Below, piece after piece: positions 1 to 6,032 of a stretch of DNA of 29,800 bases. This DNA is from Zoogloea sp044344315. Lineage in GTDB: Bacteria > Pseudomonadota > Gammaproteobacteria > Burkholderiales > Rhodocyclaceae. Location of the stretch: contig NZ_JBIJDC010000047.1 of the NCBI RefSeq assembly GCF_044344315.1, positions 1 through 29,800 on the forward strand, given 5' to 3'. Both the position numbers and the translations under genes were made by a program. The notes beneath the pieces were generated by a model. The model was not told the DNA's origin. It ran no database searches and saw only the letters and a program-made list of their open reading frames with translations. The stretch's first letter is position 1, and each line of letters opens with the position of its first letter.

Positions 1-560
1 ATGTGCTCAGCGAACAGTTTGGCGATCTGCTGCTTGGTCTGGTGGATCGCCGGCATGATGATGTGGGAGGGTTTCTCGCCGGCGAGCTGGACGATGTATT
101 CGCCCATGTCCGATTCGAGGGCGCCCACGCCGGCGGCTTCCATGGCGTGGTTGAACTCGATCTCCTCGCTGACCATCGACTTGCCCTTGACGATCAGCTT
201 GGCCTGATGGCGCTGGGCGATGCCCAGCATGATGGCGTTGGCTTCTTCGGGGGTCTCGGCCCAGTGCACCTGCACGCCGTTGCGGGTCAGGTTGGCTTCG
301 AGTTGTTCGAGCAGGTCGGGCAGCTTGGACAGGCTGTACTGGCGGATGGACTCGGACAAGCTGCGCAGGGAGTCCAGCTCGTCCGCATCGGGGAACTGGG
401 CGGCGCGCTTGGCCATGAGAAAGTCCATGGCGCCGCGGAAGCTGGTGCGCAGGTGGGGATCATTCACCGCGTCGTGCATGCGCTCGCGCAGGGCCTGGGC
501 GGAGACGAAGGCGATGGGCTTGCCTGCATCCTTGCCGGCGGTGTTGGCCTGGGCGCTCAT
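1..560 (-). CDS. lutB: Lactate utilization iron-sulfur protein LutB (LldF/YkgF), N-terminal part
   Basis: The minus-strand frame opens with ATG at 560 and stays open to the window edge, giving 186 residues; the gene continues beyond base 1. The visible part has the LUD-type N-terminal half of LutB, with conserved segments such as KSMVSEEIEFNHAMEAAG and GEYIVQLAGEKPSHIIMPA. The ferredoxin-like Fe-S domain expected at the C-terminus is outside the window. LutB is known to act with LutA and LutC in a cytoplasmic complex oxidizing L-lactate to pyruvate. The start overlaps the lutC stop by 4 bases (ATGA), so translation is probably coupled. It is the last visible gene of lutA-lutC-lutB. Family assignment is firm; the substrate is inferred from family and operon. 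Confidence 0.93.
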   Translation of the reverse strand, partial: MSAQANTAGKDAGKPIAFVSAQALRERMHDAVNDPHLRTSFRGAMDFLMAKRAAQFPDADELDSLRSLSESIRQYSLSKLPDLLEQLEANLTRNGVQVHWAETPEEANAIMLGIAQRHQAKLIVKGKSMVSEEIEFNHAMEAAGVGALESDMGEYIVQLAGEKPSHIIMPAIHQTKQQIAKLFAEH

Positions 561-1231
561 TGCACGTCTCCTTCGGCGTTGATGACCAGCACGATCAGCT
601 CCTTCGGCCCGTGGGCGCCGTAGGCCAGGGTCTGCTGGATGTCGGCGGTCTTGGACGGGCCGGAGATCAGCAGGGCGTTGGTGGGCAGCCCGCCGGCCCA
701 GTTCTCGCTGACCAGGGCATCGTAGAAGGTGGGGTGGATGCTGGCCGCGTCGAGCAGGGCGAAGTGGATCGGCGGCACCAGGGATAGGGTGCGGGGCTCG
801 TCGGCGGACGACCACAGGATCAGGCTGCCGGTCTCGGCGATGGCGCCGCGGGTCTGGGTGAAGCCGGCGTCCACCGTGTGGAACAGGTCGGCCTTGATGT
901 CCTCCACCTGGCCGGCCCAGGGGCGCAGCGCGGTGCCGGTAAACGTCGCGGGATCCAGGCGACGGCCGGCCGGGGTTTGCGCCCCGAAAAGGAGTGTGCC
1001 CACGCCCTTGTCGGCGCACAGGCGGGCGAGCAGGGCAGGCCAGTCGGCTTCGGTGGTGACATGCACGTCGGCGTGGAAGCCTTCGATGCCGGTGCGGAAG
1101 CGGGCCAGGCGCTCGGCCTTCGATTCGTTGCGGGCCCGGGCGGCGTAGTGGGGCGCCGGGTCGGGGTGGGCCAGAGGTTCAGCGGGGCGGGCGCCGCGCA
1201 GCTTGGCGAGGATGCGGTCGCGGGCGCTCAT
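557..1231 (-). CDS. lutC: Lactate utilization protein LutC (LldG/YkgG, LUD domain)
   Basis: A 224-residue protein starting MSARDRILAKLRGA, as LutC proteins do. A further upstream start in the same frame exists, but it lies inside lutA and is not credible. The LUD (DUF162) domain fills roughly residues 60-220, with the typical stretch GAIAETGSLILWSS and the late segment LPTNALLISGPSKTADI, where the family has its conserved G-P-S-x-T-x-D-I motif. LutC is a subunit of the LutABC L-lactate oxidation complex in the cytoplasm. The start overlaps the lutA stop (ATGA at 1228-1231), and the stop overlaps the lutB start in the same way. The order A-C-B differs from the A-B-C order of Bacillus lutABC and E. 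coli ykgEFG. Confidence 0.92.
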   Translation of the reverse strand: MSARDRILAKLRGARPAEPLAHPDPAPHYAARARNESKAERLARFRTGIEGFHADVHVTTEADWPALLARLCADKGVGTLLFGAQTPAGRRLDPATFTGTALRPWAGQVEDIKADLFHTVDAGFTQTRGAIAETGSLILWSSADEPRTLSLVPPIHFALLDAASIHPTFYDALVSENWAGGLPTNALLISGPSKTADIQQTLAYGAHGPKELIVLVINAEGDVQ

Positions 1232-2061
1232 GCGTGCTCTCCACTGGGCTTTCCGCCGGTGCGGCGGAGCAGGAAGGTGGCCAGGTGCTCGCCGGGCAGC
1301 GAGGCGCTGGCGCGGCCGGCGTCCTGGTCTTCCCGGGCGGCACGCTGGGTGATGTTGAGCATGCAGCCGCAGTCGGCGGTCACCATCTGGCAGGCGCCGG
1401 TGGCCTTGATGGAGGCGACCTTGTCGCTGACCATGGCGGTGGACACGTCCGGGTGCTTGAGGGAGAAGGTGCCGCCGAAGCCGCAGCATTCCGACTCGTG
1501 ATCGTGGATGGCCAGGGTCACGTTGCCCAGGCGGGCCAGCAGTTCGCGGCCCACCAGCAGGGTGCCCATCTCGCGGCGGGCCGAGCAGGAGGTGTGCAGG
1601 GCCACGGTGACGGCCGGGCCCTGATCCTCGCGCTTGAAGCCGACCACGTGCAGCAGGAACTCGGCGAACTCGTAGGTGCGGGCGGCGACGGCAGCGGCGC
1701 GGGCTTTGAGGGCCGGGTCGTCGGCGCAGACCTTCTCCCAGTTCCAGCGGATCATGCCGCCGCAGGAGCCGGAGGGCACCACGATGGGGTAGTCGCCGGG
1801 GAACAGGTCGAGCTGGGATTCGACTACCTGGCGGGCTTCGTCGGGGAAGCCGCTGGTGTAGGCAGGCTGGCCGCAGCAGGTCTGGTTGTCGGGGAAGATC
1901 ACACGGATGCCTTCGCGCTCGAGCAGGGCGATGGCGTCCATGCCGGCCTCGGGGACGAACATGTCCACCAGGCAGGTGCCGTAGAAATACACCGCCTCGG
2001 GGCGGGGCGGGTAGCTGCGGGCGGCGTGTCCTGTGCCTGCAGCCTCGGGGGCTTTGCTCAT
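1228..2061 (-). CDS. lutA: Lactate utilization protein LutA (LldE/YkgE), two CCG domains
   Basis: A 277-residue protein with two cysteine-rich CCG domains: TCCGQPAYTSG near residues 61-71 and ECCGFGGTFS near 191-200. Further cysteines are at 100, 159, 231 and 233. This is the LutA/GlpC/HdrB-type fold, which binds an unusual Fe-S cluster and passes electrons in the LutABC L-lactate oxidation complex. It is the first gene of the operon, with about 100 bases of predicted leader between the proposed promoter at 2171-2199 and the ATG. The first 20 or so residues, before PEAVYFYGTCLVD, are less typical, but no better start is seen. No lactate permease gene lies in the visible part of the operon. 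Confidence 0.93.
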   Translation of the reverse strand: MSKAPEAAGTGHAARSYPPRPEAVYFYGTCLVDMFVPEAGMDAIALLEREGIRVIFPDNQTCCGQPAYTSGFPDEARQVVESQLDLFPGDYPIVVPSGSCGGMIRWNWEKVCADDPALKARAAAVAARTYEFAEFLLHVVGFKREDQGPAVTVALHTSCSARREMGTLLVGRELLARLGNVTLAIHDHESECCGFGGTFSLKHPDVSTAMVSDKVASIKATGACQMVTADCGCMLNITQRAAREDQDAGRASASLPGEHLATFLLRRTGGKPSGEHA

Positions 2062-2137
2062 GTCTCCTCCAGTCCTGCCGGCGGGCGACGGGGGTGTCGC
2101 TGCGGCGATCGGCTATCAGTATTTGATTAGTTCCGGT

Positions 2138-2156
2138 AAATTGGTAAGACCAATTG
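2138..2156. promoter_or_regulatory. FadR/LldR-type operator O1 (lutA side)
   Basis: The palindrome TTGGT-AAG-ACCAA occupies 2141-2153 and extends by two further pairs to AATTGGT-N3-ACCAATT. This is the TGGTNNNACCA site known for GntR/FadR-family regulators such as PdhR, LldR and GlcC. It lies just downstream of the predicted lutACB start point. Bases 2138-2153 recur exactly, in reverse orientation, at 2304-2319. Confidence 0.82.
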
Positions 2157-2170
2157 ATCGGATGGGTGAA

Positions 2171-2199
2171 AATTTACGCTCTGGCGTCTCCGGCGTCAA
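2171..2199 (-). promoter_or_regulatory. Predicted sigma-70 promoter of lutACB
   Basis: On the minus strand TTGACG (2199-2194) and TAAATT (2176-2171) are separated by exactly 17 bases. Transcription would start near 2164, placing operator O1 at about +11 to +24, a position suited to repression. Read by eye only; no scoring was done. Confidence 0.5.
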
Positions 2200-2273
2200 T
2201 CCCGCTGAGCGCTCAAAGGTTTGATTTAATGGAGTTCTAGGGGTAAACCTCTAGCGTTTTGGGCGTTCTGCGC

Positions 2274-2303
2274 TTGTAGTGCGTGCAGCCCTCGCCGTAG
2301 AAT
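2274..2303 (+). promoter_or_regulatory. Predicted promoter of the lut regulator
   Basis: TTGTAG (2274-2279) and TAGAAT (2298-2303) are separated by 18 bases. The predicted start point is near 2310, the centre of operator O2, and leaves a leader of about 22 bases before the ATG at 2332. The -35 box is weak; the -10 box matches five of six consensus bases. Confidence 0.45.
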
Positions 2304-2319
2304 TTGGTCTTACCAATTT
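2301..2319. promoter_or_regulatory. FadR/LldR-type operator O2 (regulator side)
   Basis: The palindrome TTGGT-CTT-ACCAA at 2304-2316 is the exact reverse complement of the O1 core. It overlaps the predicted transcription start of the regulator gene, which suggests autoregulation. The centres of O1 and O2 are 163 bp apart, so two bound dimers could act on both promoters or form a loop. Confidence 0.82.
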
Positions 2320-2331
2320 CAGACTTATGCC

Positions 2332-3153
2332 ATGGCCAACGGCAAACTGGCGGTCCAGCGCCTTTCCGACACCATCGCCCATGAACTCGAGCGGCGCATC
2401 CTGGATGGTGCCCTCAAGCTGGGTGACCGCCTGCAGCCGGAGCGTGAGCTGGCGGCCGAGCTGGGTGTGTCGCGCCCGTCCCTGCGCGAGGCGATCCAGA
2501 AGCTCGTCTCGAAGGGCATGCTGCACAGCCGCCAGGGCGGCGGCACCTATGTGACCGATCGCCTTGACGCGGGCTTCATCGACCCATGGCAGGAGATGTT
2601 GCGTCAGCACCCCAACATCCAGGGTGATCTGCTCGAATTTCGCGGCATGCTGGAGTGCGAGGCGGCGTCTCTCGCCGCGCGCCGCGCTACCGATGCCGAT
2701 CTGCAGCGCATCGACGAGGCCTTTGCCCGGGTCGAGGCGCTGTTTGCCCAGGGCACCTCGGCGGAGGTGCTGGAGCAGCAGGTGAAGGCCGACCTGGCCT
2801 TTCACCAGGCGATTGCCGAGGCAGCCCACAACGTGATGTTCGGGCACCTCACCGCCAGCCTGTTCCGCGTTATCAATGATCACATCGACCGCAACCTGCG
2901 GCACCTGCGGCGCACCGAGGACGACTGGAAGGAGCTGCGTGACCAGCATCGTGCGATCTGGGAGGGCATCCGCAGCCGCGATCCGGCCCTGGCCTCGGCG
3001 GCGGTGCGGCGGCACATCGATTTCGTCAGCGCCAGCATGGTGGCCCGGGCCCGTCATGAAGAGCGGGAGACCCGTGCCCGTGTGGCCCGCAGCCTGGTCC
3101 GGTCGGCACCCCTGAAGGGCGAGGTGGCCGAGGTGGAGAGCGGATCGCAGTAG
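2332..3153 (+). CDS. lldR: FadR/LldR-type GntR transcriptional regulator (LutR/LldR)
   Basis: A 273-residue protein. Residues 8-75 form a GntR winged helix (RLQPERELAAELGVSRPSLR is the recognition region). Residues 95-235 form an FCD effector domain, with the metal-site residues Asp154, His158, His206 and His228 all present. FCD regulators bind small carboxylates. Divergence from lutACB and two matching operators point to lactate-responsive repression of lut and of itself. The ATG at 2332 has no clear Shine-Dalgarno sequence and a predicted leader of only about 22 bases. The C-terminal tail after about residue 240 is arginine-rich and outside the domain. Glycolate or pyruvate as effector cannot be excluded from sequence. 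Confidence 0.9.
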   Translation: MANGKLAVQRLSDTIAHELERRILDGALKLGDRLQPERELAAELGVSRPSLREAIQKLVSKGMLHSRQGGGTYVTDRLDAGFIDPWQEMLRQHPNIQGDLLEFRGMLECEAASLAARRATDADLQRIDEAFARVEALFAQGTSAEVLEQQVKADLAFHQAIAEAAHNVMFGHLTASLFRVINDHIDRNLRHLRRTEDDWKELRDQHRAIWEGIRSRDPALASAAVRRHIDFVSASMVARARHEERETRARVARSLVRSAPLKGEVAEVESGSQ

Positions 3154-3189
3154 AATCGGGATCTCTTCGCAGACTTTTTCGCTCCGTCC

Positions 3190-4518
3190 ATGCATTCCCT
3201 CGAAGACCTGCGTGCCGGGCGCCTGAACGGTGCGCGGCAGCTGCGCCTGTGTGCCGGCCTGGGCGAGTTTCCCCGGGAGATCTTCGATCTCGCCGATACC
3301 CTGGAAGTGCTCGACCTTTCCGGCAATCAGCTGAGCACGCTGCCGGACGATCTGCCGCGTCTGCACCGGCTGCGCATCCTGTTCTGCTCGGGCAATCCCT
3401 TCCGGGTGCTGCCCGAGGTGCTGGGGCGCTGCCCGCAACTGGAGATGGTGGGCTTCAAGTCGTGCCAGATTGAACGGGTGCCTGCCGAGGCGCTGCCACC
3501 CCGTCTGCGCTGGCTGATCCTCACCGACAACCAGGTCGAGGTGCTGCCGGCCGCCATCGGGCGCTGCACCCGGCTGCAGAAACTGATGCTGGCCGGCAAC
3601 CGCCTTCGCCAGCTGCCGCCGGAGCTGGCCGCGTGCACCCGGCTCGAACTGCTGCGCATCGCCGCCAATCAGCTCACCGGGCTGCCCGGCTGGCTGCTGC
3701 GTCTGCCCCGCCTGGCGTGGCTGGCCTATGCCGGCAACCCCTTCTGCGCAGCGGTGGAGCAGGCTGCGCAGGGGGCAGATCGGGCCGATCCGGTGCCCTG
3801 GCATGCCCTGGCCCTGCAGCAGGTGCTGGGGGAGGGTGCCTCCGGGGTGATCCATCGGGCCGCCTGGCAGGAGGGTGCCCACTGCCGGGATGTGGCGGTG
3901 AAGCTGTTCAAGGGCGCGGTGACCAGTGACGGCCTGCCCCTCAACGAGATGGCGGTGTGCCTGGGAGCGGGCGATCACCCCAACCTGATCCCGGTGCTGG
4001 GCCGCATCGCAGATCATCCGGCAGAAGGGCACGGGCTGGTGATGGCCTTGATCGACGCGCGCTTCCGCAGCCTCGCCGGGCCGCCCAGCTTCGAGTCCTG
4101 CACCCGTGACGTGTACGCCCCGGATACTCTGTTCACCCCGGTTGCGGCCCTGCGCATCGCCCGGGGAATCGCCTCGGTGGCCCGCCACCTGCATGCGCAA
4201 GGCATCAACCATGGTGATCTCTACGCCCACAACATCCTGCATTGCGGCGAGGGTGCCGCCGTGCTCGGTGACTTTGGTGCCGCGTCCTTTCATCCACCCG
4301 GCGACCCGGGGGCGGCGGAGGCCTTGCAGCGTATCGAGGTGCGGGCCTTTGGATGCCTGCTGGAAGAGTTGGTGGAGCGCGGTGCGGACGGGCCGGAGGG
4401 CGGCCCGAGAACGGCTCTGGCGAGCCTTCAGGCCCGCTGTGTCGATCCTGATCCCGGCGCCCGCCCGCTGTTTGCGGAGCTCGAACAGACCCTTGGCAGG
4501 CTTGGGGAGGATGCGTGA
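3190..4518 (+). CDS. Leucine-rich-repeat protein kinase
   Basis: A 442-residue protein in two parts. Residues about 35-185 hold six or seven leucine-rich repeats with the bacterial pattern LxxLxLxxNxLxxLP (for example LEVLDLSGNQLSTLP). Residues 205-440 form a Ser/Thr/Tyr-kinase-like domain: glycine loop GEGASG (214-219), Lys238 in VAVKLF, Glu253 as likely salt-bridge partner, catalytic loop HGDLYAHN (341-348) and DFG at 361-363. All residues needed for catalysis are present, although HGD replaces HRD. No signal peptide or membrane segment is seen, so it is probably cytoplasmic, with the repeats binding a protein partner. It starts 36 bases after the regulator gene; a TAGAAT box at 3151-3156 may be its own -10. 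The next gene overlaps its stop. Substrate unknown. Confidence 0.85.
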   Translation: MHSLEDLRAGRLNGARQLRLCAGLGEFPREIFDLADTLEVLDLSGNQLSTLPDDLPRLHRLRILFCSGNPFRVLPEVLGRCPQLEMVGFKSCQIERVPAEALPPRLRWLILTDNQVEVLPAAIGRCTRLQKLMLAGNRLRQLPPELAACTRLELLRIAANQLTGLPGWLLRLPRLAWLAYAGNPFCAAVEQAAQGADRADPVPWHALALQQVLGEGASGVIHRAAWQEGAHCRDVAVKLFKGAVTSDGLPLNEMAVCLGAGDHPNLIPVLGRIADHPAEGHGLVMALIDARFRSLAGPPSFESCTRDVYAPDTLFTPVAALRIARGIASVARHLHAQGINHGDLYAHNILHCGEGAAVLGDFGAASFHPPGDPGAAEALQRIEVRAFGCLLEELVERGADGPEGGPRTALASLQARCVDPDPGARPLFAELEQTLGRLGEDA

Positions 4519-4757
4519 AGGCAGCCTTCCTGCAGTGGGTCCGTCAGCGCATCCAGGGGCGCAAGGCGCTTACGGAGATCGAGCGTGCCCGCATGCTCGT
4601 CGCCGCCATCGACCGGGGCGGCATTCCGCTCAACCCTGCCCGGGTGAACGCCATCGCCCGGGACCTGGGGCTGGAGGTGTCGAGGAAGGCGCCGGTGGAG
4701 GAGACGGTAGAGCGGATCCGGGGCTGCCTGCTGCGGCACCGGGAGTGGGATCAGTGA
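4515..4757 (+). CDS. Small hypothetical protein overlapping the LRR kinase
   Basis: An 80-residue basic protein starting with GTG, whose GTGA overlaps the kinase stop codon, so translation is likely coupled. It is predicted mostly helical: an amphipathic start (AFLQWVRQRIQGRKAL), then a middle region ALTEIERARMLVAAIDRGGIPL resembling a short helical-repeat or DNA-binding fold, then a charged end. No membrane segment, cysteine or known motif is recognised. It may be a partner or substrate of the kinase, but this rests only on position. The frame is well packed and its codon use resembles its neighbours, so it is probably real. Confidence 0.6.
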   Translation: MKAAFLQWVRQRIQGRKALTEIERARMLVAAIDRGGIPLNPARVNAIARDLGLEVSRKAPVEETVERIRGCLLRHREWDQ

Positions 4758-4766
4758 GCGCGCATT

Positions 4767-4793
4767 GCTGACGCGGGGCGCCAGTGCGTCAGC
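4767..4793. terminator. Stem-loop between convergent genes
   Basis: GCTGACGC (4767-4774) pairs with GCGTCAGC (4786-4793) around an 11-base loop. It lies in the gap between the convergent genes ending at 4757 and 4815. No T-run follows on either strand, so a terminator role is only plausible. Confidence 0.35.
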
Positions 4794-4814
4794 GCCTCGG
4801 CGGGGGGCTTGTCA

Positions 4815-5231
4815 TCAGGGGGGCGCTGTGCCGCTCCGGGAGGCGTGCAGGGGCGCATCAACGACCAGGATGTGATGGACCAGCTTGTCCTCAACCAGTA
4901 CGCACAATTCCTCACGGGATAGCTGCCCGGCTTCAAAGCGGGCGACACCCGCCGTCAGGGTGTCCAGGTAGCGTCGGTGCAGCCGGGCGTGCTCCGTCAG
5001 TTCGCCGTGGCCTTGCGCGTTGAGCGTGTCCTCCTCGCGGGAAAAGTGACGTGCCGACAGCGCCGCAAAGTCGTGTACCAGGGGGCGGACCCGCGCCTTA
5101 TCTGTGCTGCTCATGATCGCCCTGGCGGTCCGGGTGGCCATGAGGATCAGCTGGCAGCGTGGGGCGTCGAGTGCCCTCTCGCCGATGGTGAGATCCTTGA
5201 TGCGGGAGAACATCAGCGTTTCGAAGGACAT
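4815..5231 (-). CDS. Hemerythrin-like protein with one iron-ligand histidine replaced
   Basis: A 138-residue protein with the spacing of a bacteriohemerythrin. His62 and Glu66 (HFSRE), His81 and His85 (HARLH), and His120 and Asp125 (HILVVD) match the canonical pattern H-x3-E-x14-H-x3-H and H-x4-D. The first ligand, normally His in D-x-x-H-x-x-L, is Arg25 in DAPRCQL (Cys26 is adjacent), so six of seven ligands remain. Bacteriohemerythrins bind O2 at a di-iron site and serve in oxygen sensing or delivery; this one may bind iron differently or not at all. It lies about 100 bp downstream of the response regulator on the same strand and may belong to that operon. Its ATG has no clear ribosome binding site; Met7 is an alternative start. 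Confidence 0.72.
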   Translation of the reverse strand: MSFETLMFSRIKDLTIGERALDAPRCQLILMATRTARAIMSSTDKARVRPLVHDFAALSARHFSREEDTLNAQGHGELTEHARLHRRYLDTLTAGVARFEAGQLSREELCVLVEDKLVHHILVVDAPLHASRSGTAPP

Positions 5232-5330
5232 TCAGCAATTCCGCTCGCCGGAGCACGAAGTTGAGAGCTGCCCATGATCGTAGCGGGCAAGGCGGCGGAA
5301 ACCTGTCACATCCTTGCAGGGTCCCTGCGC

Positions 5331-6032
5331 TTAGTCGATCTCGAGCGATATCAGCAGCTGATAGCCTTTCCCCCTCACCGCACGGATGAGGGGCAGCGCC
5401 GGATCCGGATGGAGTGGCACAAGTTTGCGCCGCAGACGGCTGATCACGACTTCCAGATAGTTCTTCTCATGCTCCGTGGTCGGATCGTCGCAGACTTGCA
5501 GCAACTGCTCGGAACTGGCCGTACTCTCGGGGCCGGTCGCCATGGTGCGGATCACCGCGCATTCCAGTGGCGAAAGAGGCGCGCTAGCGCCCACCGGGCT
5601 GGTCAGTACGCCAGTGAGCGGGTCCAGGTGCCAGGCAGGCCTGGCGGCGGGCGCGAGGCGGCGCTGGAGGCGGCGCTGGAGGCTGCGCAGGACGGCGATC
5701 AGCTCCTCGCCTGATACTGGCTTGGTCAGATAGACATCGGCGCCGGCCTCATAGCCGATGATCCGGTCGGTGGATTGCTTGCGGCCAGTGAGCATGACGA
5801 TGCCGATGCGTGGATAGGTTCGACGCAGCCTGGCGGCAATGCTCAGACCGTCTTCCCCTGGCAGATTGAGGTCGAGCACCGCGATGTCGGGCGGGCCGCC
5901 ATGCTCCATCAGCCAGTCATCCACGGCCAGGCCGCAATTCACGCCCTCTGCACGGTAGGCATTGAGGCGCAGAAAATGCAGCAGCTCTTCGCGCAGGATG
6001 CCGTGGTCCTCGACGATGAGGATGTCTTCCAT
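5331..6032 (-). CDS. OmpR-family response regulator
   Basis: A 233-residue protein. The receiver domain covers residues 1-115, with acidic residues E8 and D9, phospho-acceptor Asp54 (AVLDLNLPGEDG), Thr82 and Lys104 (YLTKPV). A winged-helix DNA-binding domain of the OmpR/PhoB type covers about 135-230 and ends RAVRGKGYQLL. The linker contains a repeated LQRRLQRR stretch encoded by a 12-bp tandem repeat. The start overlaps the stop of the upstream histidine kinase (TGATG), so the two are a coupled pair. Promoter targets are unknown; the hemerythrin-like gene downstream may be co-transcribed. Confidence 0.88.
   Translation of the reverse strand: MEDILIVEDHGILREELLHFLRLNAYRAEGVNCGLAVDDWLMEHGGPPDIAVLDLNLPGEDGLSIAARLRRTYPRIGIVMLTGRKQSTDRIIGYEAGADVYLTKPVSGEELIAVLRSLQRRLQRRLAPAARPAWHLDPLTGVLTSPVGASAPLSPLECAVIRTMATGPESTASSEQLLQVCDDPTTEHEKNYLEVVISRLRRKLVPLHPDPALPLIRAVRGKGYQLLISLEID
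5655..5690. repeat. 12-bp tandem repeat, three copies
   Basis: The unit GAGGCGGCGCTG occurs twice exactly (5655-5666 and 5667-5678) and once with two changes (5679-5690). It encodes the repeated LQRR stretch in the response regulator linker. Its length is a multiple of three, so copy-number changes would keep the frame. Confidence 0.8.

Noticed and set aside
2251..4293. A 680-codon open frame on the minus strand opposite the regulator and LRR kinase genes
   Set aside because: It is rich in His, Gln and Arg with no domain, and lies fully antisense to two well-supported genes. Such frames are common in high-GC DNA.
5316..5328. Short palindrome GCAGGGTCCCTGC just after the response regulator stop
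   Set aside because: The stem is only five or six bases with no T-run, so it is too weak to call a terminator.
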